A stretch of DNA of 64,000 nucleotides, taken from the NCBI GenBank assembly GCA_015680685.1, contig MNCI01018990.1:320029-384028 (forward strand), written 5' to 3'. How positions within the stretch are numbered: the stretch's first letter is position 1; each line of letters begins with the position of its first letter. Under the pieces are notes generated by a model. That model saw only the letters and a program-made list of their open reading frames with translations, ran no database searches and was not told the DNA's origin. The stretch is from Gnetum montanum. Its lineage: Eukaryota > Streptophyta > Gnetopsida > Gnetales > Gnetaceae. This document shows, in pieces, positions 47,471 to 58,357 of this stretch. The translations under genes were made by a program, and so were the position numbers.

Positions 47471-48849
47471 TTCCATTAACTCCATCAAACCAATGTCGCT
47501 ACCACTTCACCAAGTGGTCGACCATATTCCATCTTTTGAATCTCCTCCTTCAAGCTTAGTCATGGGGAAGATCATTGCCCATACTAAAATAGTTGTCCTA
47601 GCTTCTTAGGTCTTTTCTATATTTTTTTGTTTTACACATTTTTATTTTACACCATCGTTCGTACGTCTAAAAATTCTTATATATATATATATTTCACCTT
47701 TAGTTTTTTTATTCTATTTTAGTTTAGTTTATTTTCCTCAAATTATTTTTGCTAATAAAGTCATCTTATTGCCACAAGATGTGATGGTGTGATGGCTGTT
47801 TCCAAGGGGGGTTTGCATATTATGGTTTGCCTATTATATCTAGTTCTTACCTTAGCATTTTGGTTTTAGGAAACTGAGTTATGCTTTCTTTCATGCAACA
47901 AGCAGTGAGTTTGTGAAATCTGACCACTCACATTTTTCTATGGTGTCCCAGGATCAAGAGAAGTATAGTCCCTTTTCCATTAATCAACTCTAATAAATCT
48001 TTGGCCTTGGTGGATTCCAAACTTGGGAAGGATCTGAGTGGTAAGGAATAATGACAGGACACCCCTTGGATCAAATAACTAAAAAAACAACTAAAAAAAC
48101 TAAAAACAATAATGAGAATTCAAAGGACACCCCTTGGATCAAATAATGGGCTACATGCACTGGTTATGGGACTCGAAAGCCATGATACCCAAGCTTGATG
48201 GTCCCCTCTAACTAAGGCCCTTCCTTACTTCCTACTTCCCTTTCCTTCTCTATAAGGAATGGGATTTGGTCTTTGAGGACAGGTGTATGTCTTGAGTGGG
48301 TGGGTTGGTATTAGTCCATCACTGCAACGTCATTGGCCATGGTCAGTCTTGATCCAGACCTAGAACAACTTCTTATCGAGTCACTTAACCACATACCTCA
48401 CAAAGGGATTGTATCAATCTTGACCTCGACACTCCATTCCACATGCTCTCCCTCTCATCTGTTGCTCTCCATTCCTCACCTCACTACCGATTTCATGTTT
48501 CGATCATGTATCTTGGTTTGTTGGTACTTGTAAATCCTTTCGTTAGTTCTCAGAGATATGAGTATTAACCCTCAGTGACCATTAATTAACTATGGGACCC
48601 ATGGACTCCTAGGTTGAAGATGTACAAGGGCAAACAAGGTCAGAGCCTACTATGGGGAGGATCCACTTGCATATCCATTAGTTCCACTTGTTAATCTCCT
48701 ACTCCTTTGATATAATATGGCGATGATTTCTATGTTGTCCATTGTGAGAAAGTTCATTGCCCAAGCTTCATATTATGATGTTCTCCTGAATTTAACTCTT
48801 ATTTTGCACTCAACAACACTTCCTTTTGTTTCATGTTGTTTGATGGTCA
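47471..48849 (+). other. 3' noncoding region of element H
   Basis: It starts with a PPT-like CTTAGTCATGGGGA (47,555-47,568), then a T-rich spacer (47,600-47,760). A duplicated stretch (GAATTCAAAGGACACCCCTT at 48,118, with a shorter GGACACCCCTTGGATC copy at 48,057) follows, and a block conserved with A, D, G and I (48,115-48,540). No gene is confidently supported. Confidence 0.6.
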
Positions 48850-48926
48850 ATGTAGTTGAATAGCTACATCGACACAACCTCGTTTACGCAGCCTCGTTGA
48901 TGCGTGCCTAACCCACTATATATACC
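48850..48926 (+). promoter_or_regulatory. U3-like internal promoter ahead of ORF2 (element H)
   Basis: CATCGACACAACCTCG and CAGCCTCGTTGATGC words lead into TATATATACC at 48,917-48,926, as in the U3 regions of D and H itself. It lies about 450 bases before ORF2, far from both LTRs. Confidence 0.55.
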
Positions 48927-49071
48927 CATGTCATGCCTTTGAATTTTTTCCATTTGCTCATAATGCTAGGTAATTTTTTCAAGTTTTCCGCATCCAATCT
49001 CTTTCCCGAGCACATAACCTTCCCACCGTTTTTCCACATCCAACTGTTCCTTCATTCTTTTGCTACTGAAG

Positions 49072-49373
49072 GTATGCTCTACATTGTGGGGGCCCATGAT
49101 TTAGTATATTGTGACTATATGGCTAACCAAAGACTTAACACATTGAAGATTTAACACCTCCTAGGGTTAATAAAAATGCCTCTTAGGGTCAACTGAATAA
49201 TTCACTTTAATTCATTGTTTATTTTTTATGCCACATGTAATGATTTACATACACCACCTTAGATCAAACAGAATGCACGTGTCATTGTCATAGCCAAGTC
49301 ATCATGAGAAGGTATGTTATTGCCATTTTGGGCAACACACACATTTTAATTCATGGTTGTTCTGTGATTGTAG
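49072..49373 (+). other. Putative leader intron of ORF2 (element H)
   Basis: CTGAAG|GTATGC opens and GATTGTAG| closes a 302-base, T-rich segment. The ORF2 ATG is the very next codon (49,374). Equivalent donor and acceptor positions exist in G and I, and the donor in A. The second PPT-like motif (ATTGTGGGGGC) is at 49,084-49,092. Confidence 0.55.
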
Positions 49374-52089
49374 ATGGCACCAAATCCAAGACGTCTAAGG
49401 GAGGAAGGACCATCACAACCTTGGGAGAATTGACCTAGAACTAGACAGGAATAGGGCATGCAACCTTAGGAGCACACAGAGGGCTCATATGCAACTAGTC
49501 CTCTCCACAAGAAACTCGATGTGGAATCTGCTTGTTAGATTCCTAAAGAAGAGTTTCCCATAAAACAATCATGTGGGAATGAGACTCTAGTGAGAGTGCC
49601 ACAGCTTGAGGTCACCTTGACCAAGGCCTGCCTTGATGCTATCAAGCCGAAAGAGCTACTACAACAAACAGTCGTTCAAGAATTAAACTTCAAACCATTC
49701 CTTGAAAGTGCACTAGAAGAAGTTAAAAATTAGCTACAAAATTCTTCCATGTGGCCAATCATCACATCTAGTGGGGAGTGGTATCTGGGGGAAACCTATC
49801 TCTTTTAGAAAAATTGACAACTGGGGTCATGAGTAAGAATTAAAGACATCCATGTGTCTTACTTTATAAAGGCAATTGTGTAAGCTCTTGGGTTGCTTGA
49901 GACTGAGGTTGATGTGGTAGAAATTTCAAAACAAGTAGACCCCAAGGTGAAAGTTGAGTAGACCAGGTGATGCTATGAGGTAGACTATAAGGAGTTGGGC
50001 ACATTGACCACTGCAGAAAGAGTTTACTTCAAAACTACGTCTTACCACTTAAATCCAATTGTAAGACCTATTAAAATCACCACCTTCTCTGCTCATGCAT
50101 ATGCCACTTTAAGCAAGAAATTTCTTATCGACCTTCCACAGTTACTCTTCTTGGAGATTGAGAAACAGTTTGCAAAAAATGAACATGGAAGACGAGCTTT
50201 GCCCTTTCCTTGCCTGATCAGAAAATTATGCAAATGGGTAGGGATAACATGATATGCCAATGACACCATCCATCATGCCCTAATTACCTCATGATGTGAA
50301 ATGATGAAAAATAACAAGAACAAAGGAAGAGCAACAACCACCTTCAATGTCTACACAAGCAACAGGGTCAGACTTTCTTATGGTCGTAGAGCACATACGT
50401 GAGATCCAATAGTCACTCCTGCACCAACAAGAGTAACAAGAAGGAACCAACAATGGTGGAGACCCTTCTATGTATTGCCTTTTCTTGATCCTTCTAGAAC
50501 AAGTGGCTTGATTTGTGAGCTTGCTGGAGAGGGTAGGGTTGATGCTTTCGGCCGTGTGGACATAAGTGGCCATGAGAATAGACCCTAGTTTTCAAGAAGT
50601 AACGGTGTTAATGACCCAAAAATTATTTTCAAAAATTTTAGGAAATGCTACTAGTTTCTTAGTGTGCTTGGAGGAAGGTGAAGGGGCAACTATCCTAGTA
50701 ATGCAACACCAAGGATAGGAATTCAAGGAAAAATTGGTTGCTGATACAATCACCATGGCTCTCAATGCACCTATGGTGCCTATATTGAATGTACATGGGC
50801 TTAGAGATGTGTAGATTTCTATAGGTACTCAGAGTGGTAGACTTAATGTAGCACAACATGAAGAATTGTTGGACCAACTGGTGAGAACTAGGCAACCACT
50901 TCCAGATATCTTTGACCTTCTAGACAACATCACTGCATCCCATTCAGAGCTGATCTTGGCAAAGGGAAAGTGCATCATCCTAGAGGGACAATTGGAAGTA
51001 GCTTAAGTGGAAAATCAATGCTTAGCTATGGAAGTTGCCTAGTTGAGGGCCCAACTTGCCGATCTAGCTATACTCAACCATGAAATCACCAAAGATGAAG
51101 CTTTTCAACAACTTCAAACCAAGCTTCAAAAGGTCGAGTACGAGCAAGAGTCAGTGATCTTCAACAAGTCCTTAGTGGAAGCTCGTTCTTATTATCCAAA
51201 AAAGGACTTGGTAGAGGTCTACTAGGAGAATGTTGGGTTGACCACAGAAGTTCATCTCCTATGCAATATTAGTCTTGAAAATCAACAAATGAAAGATTTT
51301 ATCTGCCAATAGCAAGAGGAGTTGGCTAGGGTGAACATCGATGTGAGAAGATTGGCTACCAAAAATCATAATTTGTCAATGGAGGAAGTCTAAGACTTGT
51401 GACATAAGACAACCATTGAAATCATTGCTTGGAAGAATGAGGCCCTCAAGTTTGAACAAGTGAAAAATCACTATAGGGACCAAGTGGGATTGGAAAAAGA
51501 AATCCAAGTCACAAAGGCTAAGATGAATCAAGCCCTCCAATAGCTCAAAGAAGGAGGTGAGGTATGGCAACCCATCTTTGATGGATTAAATGCCTACAAC
51601 CAAGCTGAGATTTATCTCAAGGAGCTACAGATTGAAGAAATGATAGAATATATGGAACTAGCCAACCTTTGTTATGCAAACCTAGCCATGCTTACAGCTA
51701 AGAGGTTGTGGTTGGACCTTGAGAAGCAAGTGGTCACCTCATATTCTTTATATGAGGGCGAGTTCAAGGTGCATAAAGAGACAAAGCAAAAGCTGGAAAT
51801 AGAAAATGTAGAACTCGAAGTTCTTCACACCTACTTTAAAGGGCAATGCTCTATTACGAAGAACTTAGCTTGACGAATGAATGACTACCAGTAGCTGCAA
51901 GCATCAGTCCGAGCATTTGATATCGAATGAAAATAGTTTGTGGCCTAGTTTATCAATTTAAAGGAGCTTTTCCTAGAACTTCCATGTCCTTGGGATGTTC
52001 CTGTTCTAGCATATATTGGCGAAGATACTTGGACTATGAACAACCCCAAAAGTAAAGAAGATAAAATAAGGGCTCTGTTGGAGGCTTTC
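49374..52089 (+). pseudogene. ORF2 of element H: coiled-coil-rich protein of unknown function
   Basis: The start ATG directly follows the putative splice acceptor. A basic, Pro-containing N-terminus (MAPNPRRLREEGPSQPWEN) is followed by a globular part with VYFKTTSYHLNPIV (50,020) and GRRALPFPCLIRKLCKW (50,190). Then comes a long region (about 50,850-51,930) rich in Leu, Glu, Lys and Gln with heptad-like order, for example DEAFQQLQTKLQKVEYEQES and EEMIEYMELANLCYANLAML. About 18 stops occur, yet several 60-85-codon stretches stay open. The frame is cut at 52,089 by element I and its tail resumes at 59,192. The position equals the Athila env-like gene, but I see no obvious signal peptide or anchor; a structural coiled-coil role is inference. 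Confidence 0.75.
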
Positions 52090-52928
52090 TGATGGGACGT
52101 GATATCGCATGGGCCATGATATCGCATACACGATATCGTGTCCACCACGATATCGAATCCCCCGTGATATTGTGTACGTGATATCGCAGTGCACCACCAA
52201 ATCTATAAATAAGAGGCGGCTCTCCCTTGTTTCACACTCTAGGCCTAGACCATAGCGAAACTCTGGTAGTTTTACCTCTCCAGAGATAGAATAATTTCCA
52301 TGTGCCTGCAGTAGGAGCTCCAAAGTGAACGGATCTTTATTCGAGCAAATATTGTACCTGAACACAAGTTTGTGTACGAAAATAAAGACAAACTTCTTGG
52401 ATAAACCTTCTAATGCATGGAATAGGCTAAATAGGATTTTACTTGTTGTTATTTATTGCTTATCATTTAAATGCTTTATTAGTTAATTAAATCTCTCTCA
52501 ACCCTTCTCTCATAGTTAAGTGCATTCAGTATGACTGCTTCGAGCACGTGCATTATGCTTGGTGATCCTAGTAACGAATAGCATTTGGTAATCAAGGTTG
52601 CATTGGTTCAAGGTATCAATGGTAAGTGGGAACAAATGCTGATGCTAGGTTAATTAAGGCTTAGTTAGTTAGTTAAATTTAGTTAATTAGTCTCTTCACC
52701 CTTCACCTCATTAGCATAGGAGATAAAACATAAAAACTATAAAAATCACATACCTCAGACTTACTTAACAATACAACCTTGACCAGTACAAGTCTGGGAA
52801 GACAACGAACGATTAAACTTAAGTGTTCCGTAAGGCGTGTAGGCACTTAGTCTGTAGAGTTCGACCAGTTCATGCATGTAATGCTCGTATTTGTATGGTT
52901 GAGTGTAGGGGTACCTCGCCACTCATCA
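52090..52928 (+). repeat. 5' LTR of element I
   Basis: The LTR is 839 bp, TGATGGGACG...CTCATCA. The first 110 bases hold five exact GATATC sites plus one GATATT. TATAAATA is at 52,204 and AATAAA near 52,379. Confidence 0.94.
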
Positions 52929-52948
52929 TTGGCACCGTTGCTAGGGAC
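52929..52948 (+). promoter_or_regulatory. Primer-binding site of element I
   Basis: TTGGCACCGTTGCTAGGGAC follows the LTR. It is the closest match in the core (CACCGTTGC) to the Athila tRNA-Asp-type site in this window. Confidence 0.82.
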
Positions 52949-53072
52949 TAAGTGTTTGTGCGCTAAGTAGAACATAGGAGATCACTCACATCGTTGGGAG
53001 CTTAAACGAACCCTTAGGGTTAATTAAATGAAAAATTATATAATGGTTAATCAGCACACCGAATAAGACACA

Positions 53073-55200
53073 ATGTCTTCTTCTTCTTCTCATAAGAGCA
53101 CTTCACCACCTAGGGATCATACAAGAAACAATCAGCAGTCTAACATGCACAACCAAGAACCGCCAGTTCCTCAACAACATCAAGTAGTATATATTCATCC
53201 CAATGAGTATATACCCAATTTCACTTTTATCCTTCATCAGGATGAACAACTACATTGGCGAGACTTGCAAGGTAACATAGTATTACCTCCAAATCATGCA
53301 GTCCCTGACATGCTCCTCCGTGCTTTGGCACAGATAGGCATGACATAGCTATATGCTAAATATGTTGTAGGTGATTTTAGCATAAGGGATTACCATCCCA
53401 TAGCACACAACATCTAAGGGATTCACAATAGGAGAGCCACCATACATTGTTGAAGGGCAAAGGGGTCCCACATGTCCTTAGAGAAATTGGAGATGGTGAA
53501 CCAGTTATAACAAGTTCTCCATCAAATGATGTTCCCCCTCCTAATAATAGTGAGGAGGTGGGGTATCATAACTTATGCTCCACGATTCATAACCATGGTT
53601 TTGATCCCCATGAACACCAAGTGTTCACTAAGGGAACAAAAACACATGACAAGGATGGGCACTCAGATCATCATCACGATCGGGACCATAGCCACCGAAG
53701 AGAAGGTAAGAAACATCATCATGGCGATGGTTCCCCTTCTTCTTTATCTTTATCACATCATTCACCCTCTCCTTCCACATCAGGACACAATCATAAGGAG
53801 CACAACGATGAGGATAAGGATAAGCGAGATGAGAGACCTCGCCGAGAGAGTCAAGAGCAAGGACAAGGGCTGTCTAGAGAGTCTAGGCATGGTAGAAGGG
53901 AAAGTAGGGAACCATGTAGGCATCATAGACATCATGAAAGAGATGATCAAGATGAACCCCTACTTGCCACCCGAAGTATGCTAGATATTATGGAGGAAGT
54001 TAGAATACCTACAAGGCATCAAAAAGATAGTCGGATCAAGAGATTGGATATGAATAACATCCCAATATTTGAAGGGGGATACGACACTGATCAGCAAAAT
54101 CATTTATAGGCATTCCACGATGCCTACACCCTGCAAAATATTGAGAATGAGTGGTAGAAATTAAAGTTGTTTCCTAGGACACTCATAAAGGAAGCAGAGA
54201 GTTGGTACTAGTCCTTAGAACTAGAAACCATTAGGAGGTGGATTACGATGTTAGAACTCTTCAATGAAAAATATCAAACATACTCTAGAGTATCCAACTT
54301 GCATAAGCAGATCCAAGAATGGAAGCAAGGTAATCACGAACCTTGGATGCTGCCATGGGCCGATATTATGCATTGCTACATCGTTGCCCGATCCATGGCT
54401 ATGCACAATAGGATCAACTATGCCACCTCATAGATGGGCTAAGACATGAAACTAGGAGAACCCTTGGGACATATGCCCAAGGGAGACTATCTAAACTTAG
54501 ATCCCATGAAATTCATCGATTGTTGGAGCAAGTAGATAAAGAAGAAGGGGAGCTATGGAAAAGAGAAAGTGTAGAAGAGTACAACCGCGATCCTTCCCTT
54601 TAAAAGAGGGAAGTATGATTCTGCGATGAAGAGGATGAGTCACCATTGGAAGAGTTGGTGAATAGAAAAACCTTGCCAGTTAAAAAGCTAACAACTGAGG
54701 TGTTAGCTAAGGTAGATCAAATGTGGGACTCCTTAGACAGTAGATTTGAAACTATTTTGAAAATCGTAGAGGAGTCTAAGGAGGAACAAAGTAGTGACCA
54801 TGACAAGAAAAAGCGAAGAGATGTAGGCCATGCACATGACAAGGGTAAGGGAAAAATGAACATCACTGATGAGGTTGTGGATTCAGATATAGACAATGAC
54901 AGTGGATGTGAGATCTGCCAATATGACCATCCTAAGGGATGTTACCTAATAATCTCACATCTACAAGAGTCTGGGGTGTATGCACTCAACCCAAGACTTA
55001 ACAGACGACAGGCACCCTGAAGGTTACCTTATCCCCAAGGTAACCCAAGGTAGTTCCACCAATCATTAATGTATTATCCAAGTGGAACTCCGCCACAACC
55101 TATCATGCAACACTAGCAGTGAAAACACCCACATTCATGGGGGATGCCACTGCCTAGACAACAATACCCTTACTAGCAACCAGACCCATATGGCTACTAC
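53073..55200 (+). pseudogene. Gag of element I
   Basis: The start MSSSSSHKSTSPPRDHTRN leads to NEYIPNFTFILHQDEQLHWR, with the first 91 codons open. The stretch 53,447-54,109 is open for 220 codons. It carries a striking His/Asp/Arg-rich segment (HSDHHHDRDHSHRREGKKHH near 53,665), then RIKRLDMNNIPIFEGGYD. Capsid sequence continues through LELFNEKYQTYSRVSNLHK near 54,255. An open 124-codon segment from 54,646 has a Lys/Glu-rich linker and the cluster CEICQYDHPKGC near 54,910. It is the best-preserved gag here but still broken by several stops. Confidence 0.9.
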
Positions 55201-55230
55201 GTGCAATAGCCGATTTCTCCAAGTGACTCT

Positions 55231-56045
55231 ATGGGTCACGCAACCCCACAACATCACTACCAAGTTTGGGAGTATTTTAGAAGGACTCCTTCTCCTCTAG
55301 GAGATGCACCACAAACATACCATCCTCTGAATCCATTCGCCACTCTTATGCTGGTAGTTCCACTACCTCCCGCTCCAATAATGCAAGGGGAACTCCCCAC
55401 TCAACTGCATCAACATAATGCTACGAGAGCTATAAACCTTCAACCCACTACTAGTTCTAACAACTACAAGAAGAGAAGACCTTTCTTTAGAACCAAAAGC
55501 CCAAACAAGCTCTCACAACCACAAGTGGTTGAGTCTATGTATGCTCCTCCAACAATTAAGGCTTTGGAGCTCCCTTCAAACCAACAACAGGGTTTAATGC
55601 ATACAGTTATGTTAACACATACCATTACTAACTGGATCAAGGTTGGCCACCTTTCCAGGAAACTATCTGACCTTGGAAGTTCCTTAATCTACCTCCAAGT
55701 TGCTGGGAATGAACCTCATAAGGATCTTCTTGACTTAGGTTCTGGAGTCAACTTAATATCACGAGAGATGTATAAAGCCTGGAACCTACCTCAACTCAAG
55801 AAGAGCAATATTCAACTAGAGCTGGTTGACTAGTCCATCACCATTCCCTTGGGATTGGTGGAGGACATCATTACCACTGTGTGTGGTTGGTCATACCTAG
55901 CTGATTTCTTGGTGATATAAGTCAACAGTAATGAAGGGGACTTCCCAATTATAATGGGAAGGGCATAGCTAAGTATAGTAGATGCATGCCTAGGAATCTG
56001 TGATCTTTCCTTGGAAATATCTAAGGTAAACATTTATGGAGAGAT
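55231..56045 (+). pseudogene. Gag tail and protease of element I
   Basis: An open stretch of 200 codons (55,231-55,833) carries a Pro/Gln/Asn-rich linker, then GSSLIYLQVAGNEPHKDL and the active-site motif LDLGSGVNLIS at about 55,729-55,761, with the catalytic Asp present. Beyond a stop at 55,831 the domain closes with DFPIIMGRA and LGICDLSLEISK. Gag and protease thus form one reading frame, suggesting that both are kept together in the non-autonomous family. Confidence 0.88.
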
Positions 56046-56289
56046 CGAGAAGAAGAAAGTTCCATGCATCACATACAGTGACTTAGAGGGTGATGACATG
56101 GAGGAATTCTCAGCATCTCCTACATGCAACTAGTGTGCACAAGAAAATCAGATACAAAGGTGCCTGTATGTAGCAACCACACAACAAGAAAACACCCAAT
56201 GGTTGATAATTGATCAAGAGAGCAACCCACCAACATGCATGGAATGAATTGGGAGAACAACCTGCAACCACAACGAGAGCATAGATACA

Positions 56290-56425
56290 TTGGAATATGA
56301 GTGTCGCTGACTTCCACCCCTTAACTTGAAAACATCAATCGGGAGAAGTTGGACACTTCTAAGAAATTTAAATAGGTGTTCATTATTTTGGATCTCTCCC
56401 TTTCAATTTAGTCATGGGGGAGACG
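56290..56425 (+). other. Pol-loss junction of element I
   Basis: ATTGGAATATGAGTGTCGCT changes within about 100 bases to the post-integrase tail (TTTGGATCTCTCCCTTTCAA, then AGTCATGGGGGAGA at 56,410). It is the same junction as in G at 35,440-35,600. RT, RNase H and integrase are absent. Confidence 0.8.
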
Positions 56426-56454
56426 ACCACCTATGCTAATCATTTGAGGCCCTT

Positions 56455-56560
56455 AGTTCTTTTAAGTTTTTGTTTTGCACATTTTTGTTTTACACATTTT
56501 TGTTTTGCACATTTTTTTTTTACAAATTTCTTTAACTTTTCTTCTTTTTGATTTTGTTTC
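56455..56560 (+). repeat. 16-bp tandem repeat, TTTTTGTTTTGCACAT, in element I
   Basis: About three near-identical copies stand head to tail after the pol tail, followed by more degenerate T-rich units. The same kind of block occurs in A, D, G and H. Confidence 0.75.
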
Positions 56561-57233
56561 ACAACATCATTTATACCTTTTTCCTTTCTTTGTGTGTGTG
56601 TGTGTTATCCATCTTGTCAAGTTTGTCATTTAATAAGTGTTCTTAATTATGGTATGAACTATGTTTCTATTGGTTGCTAATGTTTGGTTTTTACCTTTAA
56701 GCTATGATGCTGATACTAAGGTATGGTTCTTTTGATATAGCAGGAAATGAGTCCACTTCATCCATACATCCACAAATTTCTATGGTCTCTCTCGGCTTGG
56801 AAATGTATAGTTCCTTTCTAAATAAGAACTATAACGAATCAGTGACTAGGCATTTCTCAAACTAAGGAAGGACTAAAGGATTGAAAAGGGTGTGACTTCA
56901 AGGGAACTTGATGCATTTGTGTTGGCCATTCTCTTAGGTGCTTAGATGTTTTCTTCTTGATTTTTCTTACCGTTTTGATGTTACTTAATCATCGGGAAGC
57001 TAAGCTCATAAAAATAACAAAGTCTTTGCATGGTGTGATTCTCACGTATAAACACATAAAATAAAATAAAATAAGAGAAAGTGAGAATTCAAAGTACACC
57101 CCTTAGACGAAATAATCATTTGGGCTACAAGCACTGGTTATGGAACTAAAATAAAAATGTTCCCTCTAACTAAGGCTCTTCTCACTTCCCATTCTCTTCT
57201 CCTTCGTTTCGTTGGAATGGTGGTGGCTCTTGG

Positions 57234-57419
57234 GTGAAGGCATTCTTGTTACTTCAAGAGGATGGATTGAATGAATGCATTAATGCAAAGTCACTAAAAG
57301 TGGTTTGTTTGAGGCCAGACTTGGAATGGGACCTGCTAAGTCACATTAACCATGAACTACACACAAGGCTATACACCACCTTGTTCGTGGGATTCCATTC
57401 CATTCTCTTCTTTCCATAA
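57234..57419 (+). pseudogene. Partner of the small ORF of element G
   Basis: Sixty-one open codons include CLRPDLEWDLLSHINHELH, matching 36,312-36,683 of G. It then stops where G continues with a hydrophobic tail. Coding status is doubtful. Confidence 0.3.
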
Positions 57420-57782
57420 TTCTTTCTTCATTGTTCACCTCATTGTTGGTTGTATCATTAGTGTATATTTTGGTTAACACATTAATTTCTTTTTGGTAAA
57501 TTCTTGCGATTAAGACTTTAACTCTTGTTCCAAATGACATTCCTAGAGCCTACGGACTCTTCGAATGTGGGTTTGTCAAGGCATTAAGGGCATGAGGCTA
57601 CTTTGGGGAGGACACACAGACATTCCTATTTGGTGCACTAGTTAAATTCTTTTCCTTAACATTTTTGCAATCCACTCTATTTTGTTCATTTCCATCTTGA
57701 CATCCATTTCATCAACATTATAGTTATCTCTTTTTTTCCATCTTTCTTGTTATTTTTCTTTCTCCATTCTATCGCTACCGAA

Positions 57783-57987
57783 GGTTCACTCTTAGTCATG
57801 GGGGTCCGGACCCAAATTTTTTGATTTTCTCCTAACCCCTACACCTTCGGTAGTCACCACTATGATATCTCCAGATCCATATCAGTCATACCACAACTTA
57901 GCCAATGGACCTTTCACTGAAGCAAGGTATCAATTGAATTATGATTCATTTACCCTTGCTAATATAAAGACTGTGTTATGTGTGCAG
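57783..57987 (+). other. Putative leader intron of element I
   Basis: CGAAG|GTTCAC opens and TGTGTGCAG closes a 205-base segment, immediately followed by ATG at 57,988. The donor is weak. A PPT-like TTAGTCATGGGGGT (57,791-57,804) lies inside. Confidence 0.42.
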
Positions 57988-58170
57988 ATGGAAATCATGC
58001 AAAAATGGATTGGATCTGGAGGGAACACTTGGAATGGATTGGTGTTGAAGCAGCTATGCAAAGAACGAGATGGATGGCATGCTTACAGATGGACAAAAAA
58101 AGGCATAATCTTGGCATTTGCAGTAGCAGACTTCTTCTCTCTTCTCTCTTCTCTCTTAGCTGTCAAATAA
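57988..58170 (+). CDS. Short ORF replacing ORF2 in element I
   Basis: Sixty codons run from the ATG next to the splice acceptor to a TAA. It starts MEIMQKWIGSGGNTWNG and then has QLCKERDGWHAYRWTKK. The last 20 residues are hydrophobic (AFAVADFFSLLSSLLAV), which could form one membrane segment. Element G has a homologous but frame-damaged version. It occupies the slot of ORF2 in H and resembles no family I know. The case for coding is two related copies and the splice-site context; chance remains possible. Confidence 0.4.
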   Translation: MEIMQKWIGSGGNTWNGLVLKQLCKERDGWHAYRWTKKGIILAFAVADFFSLLSSLLAVK

Positions 58171-58347
58171 GGCCTGATGTCAAATGTATAAGGTGTTCAC
58201 TCTTGTTGTCATGAACACAGTTTTGTCTTGTCTTGTAATGATGATCTGTTCACATGTCATCCCATTCACCATTAGTTTCATTTGAGTCAATAATCCCATA
58301 CCTTCCCAGTATTTTGTAAGGAACTCGAGGACAAGTTTTTATTCAAT

Positions 58348-58357
58348 CATGGGGGTA
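58348..58357 (+). promoter_or_regulatory. Polypurine tract of element I
   Basis: CATGGGGGTA directly precedes the 3' LTR, as in G and H. Confidence 0.8.

Noticed and set aside
49374-52089. Calling ORF2 an envelope gene
   Set aside because: Its position fits, but no signal peptide, cleavage site or membrane anchor is visible and long coiled coils dominate.
52006-52365. Minus-strand open frame of 119 codons across the 5' LTR of element I
   Set aside because: It crosses the LTR boundary and covers the palindromic U3; not a gene.
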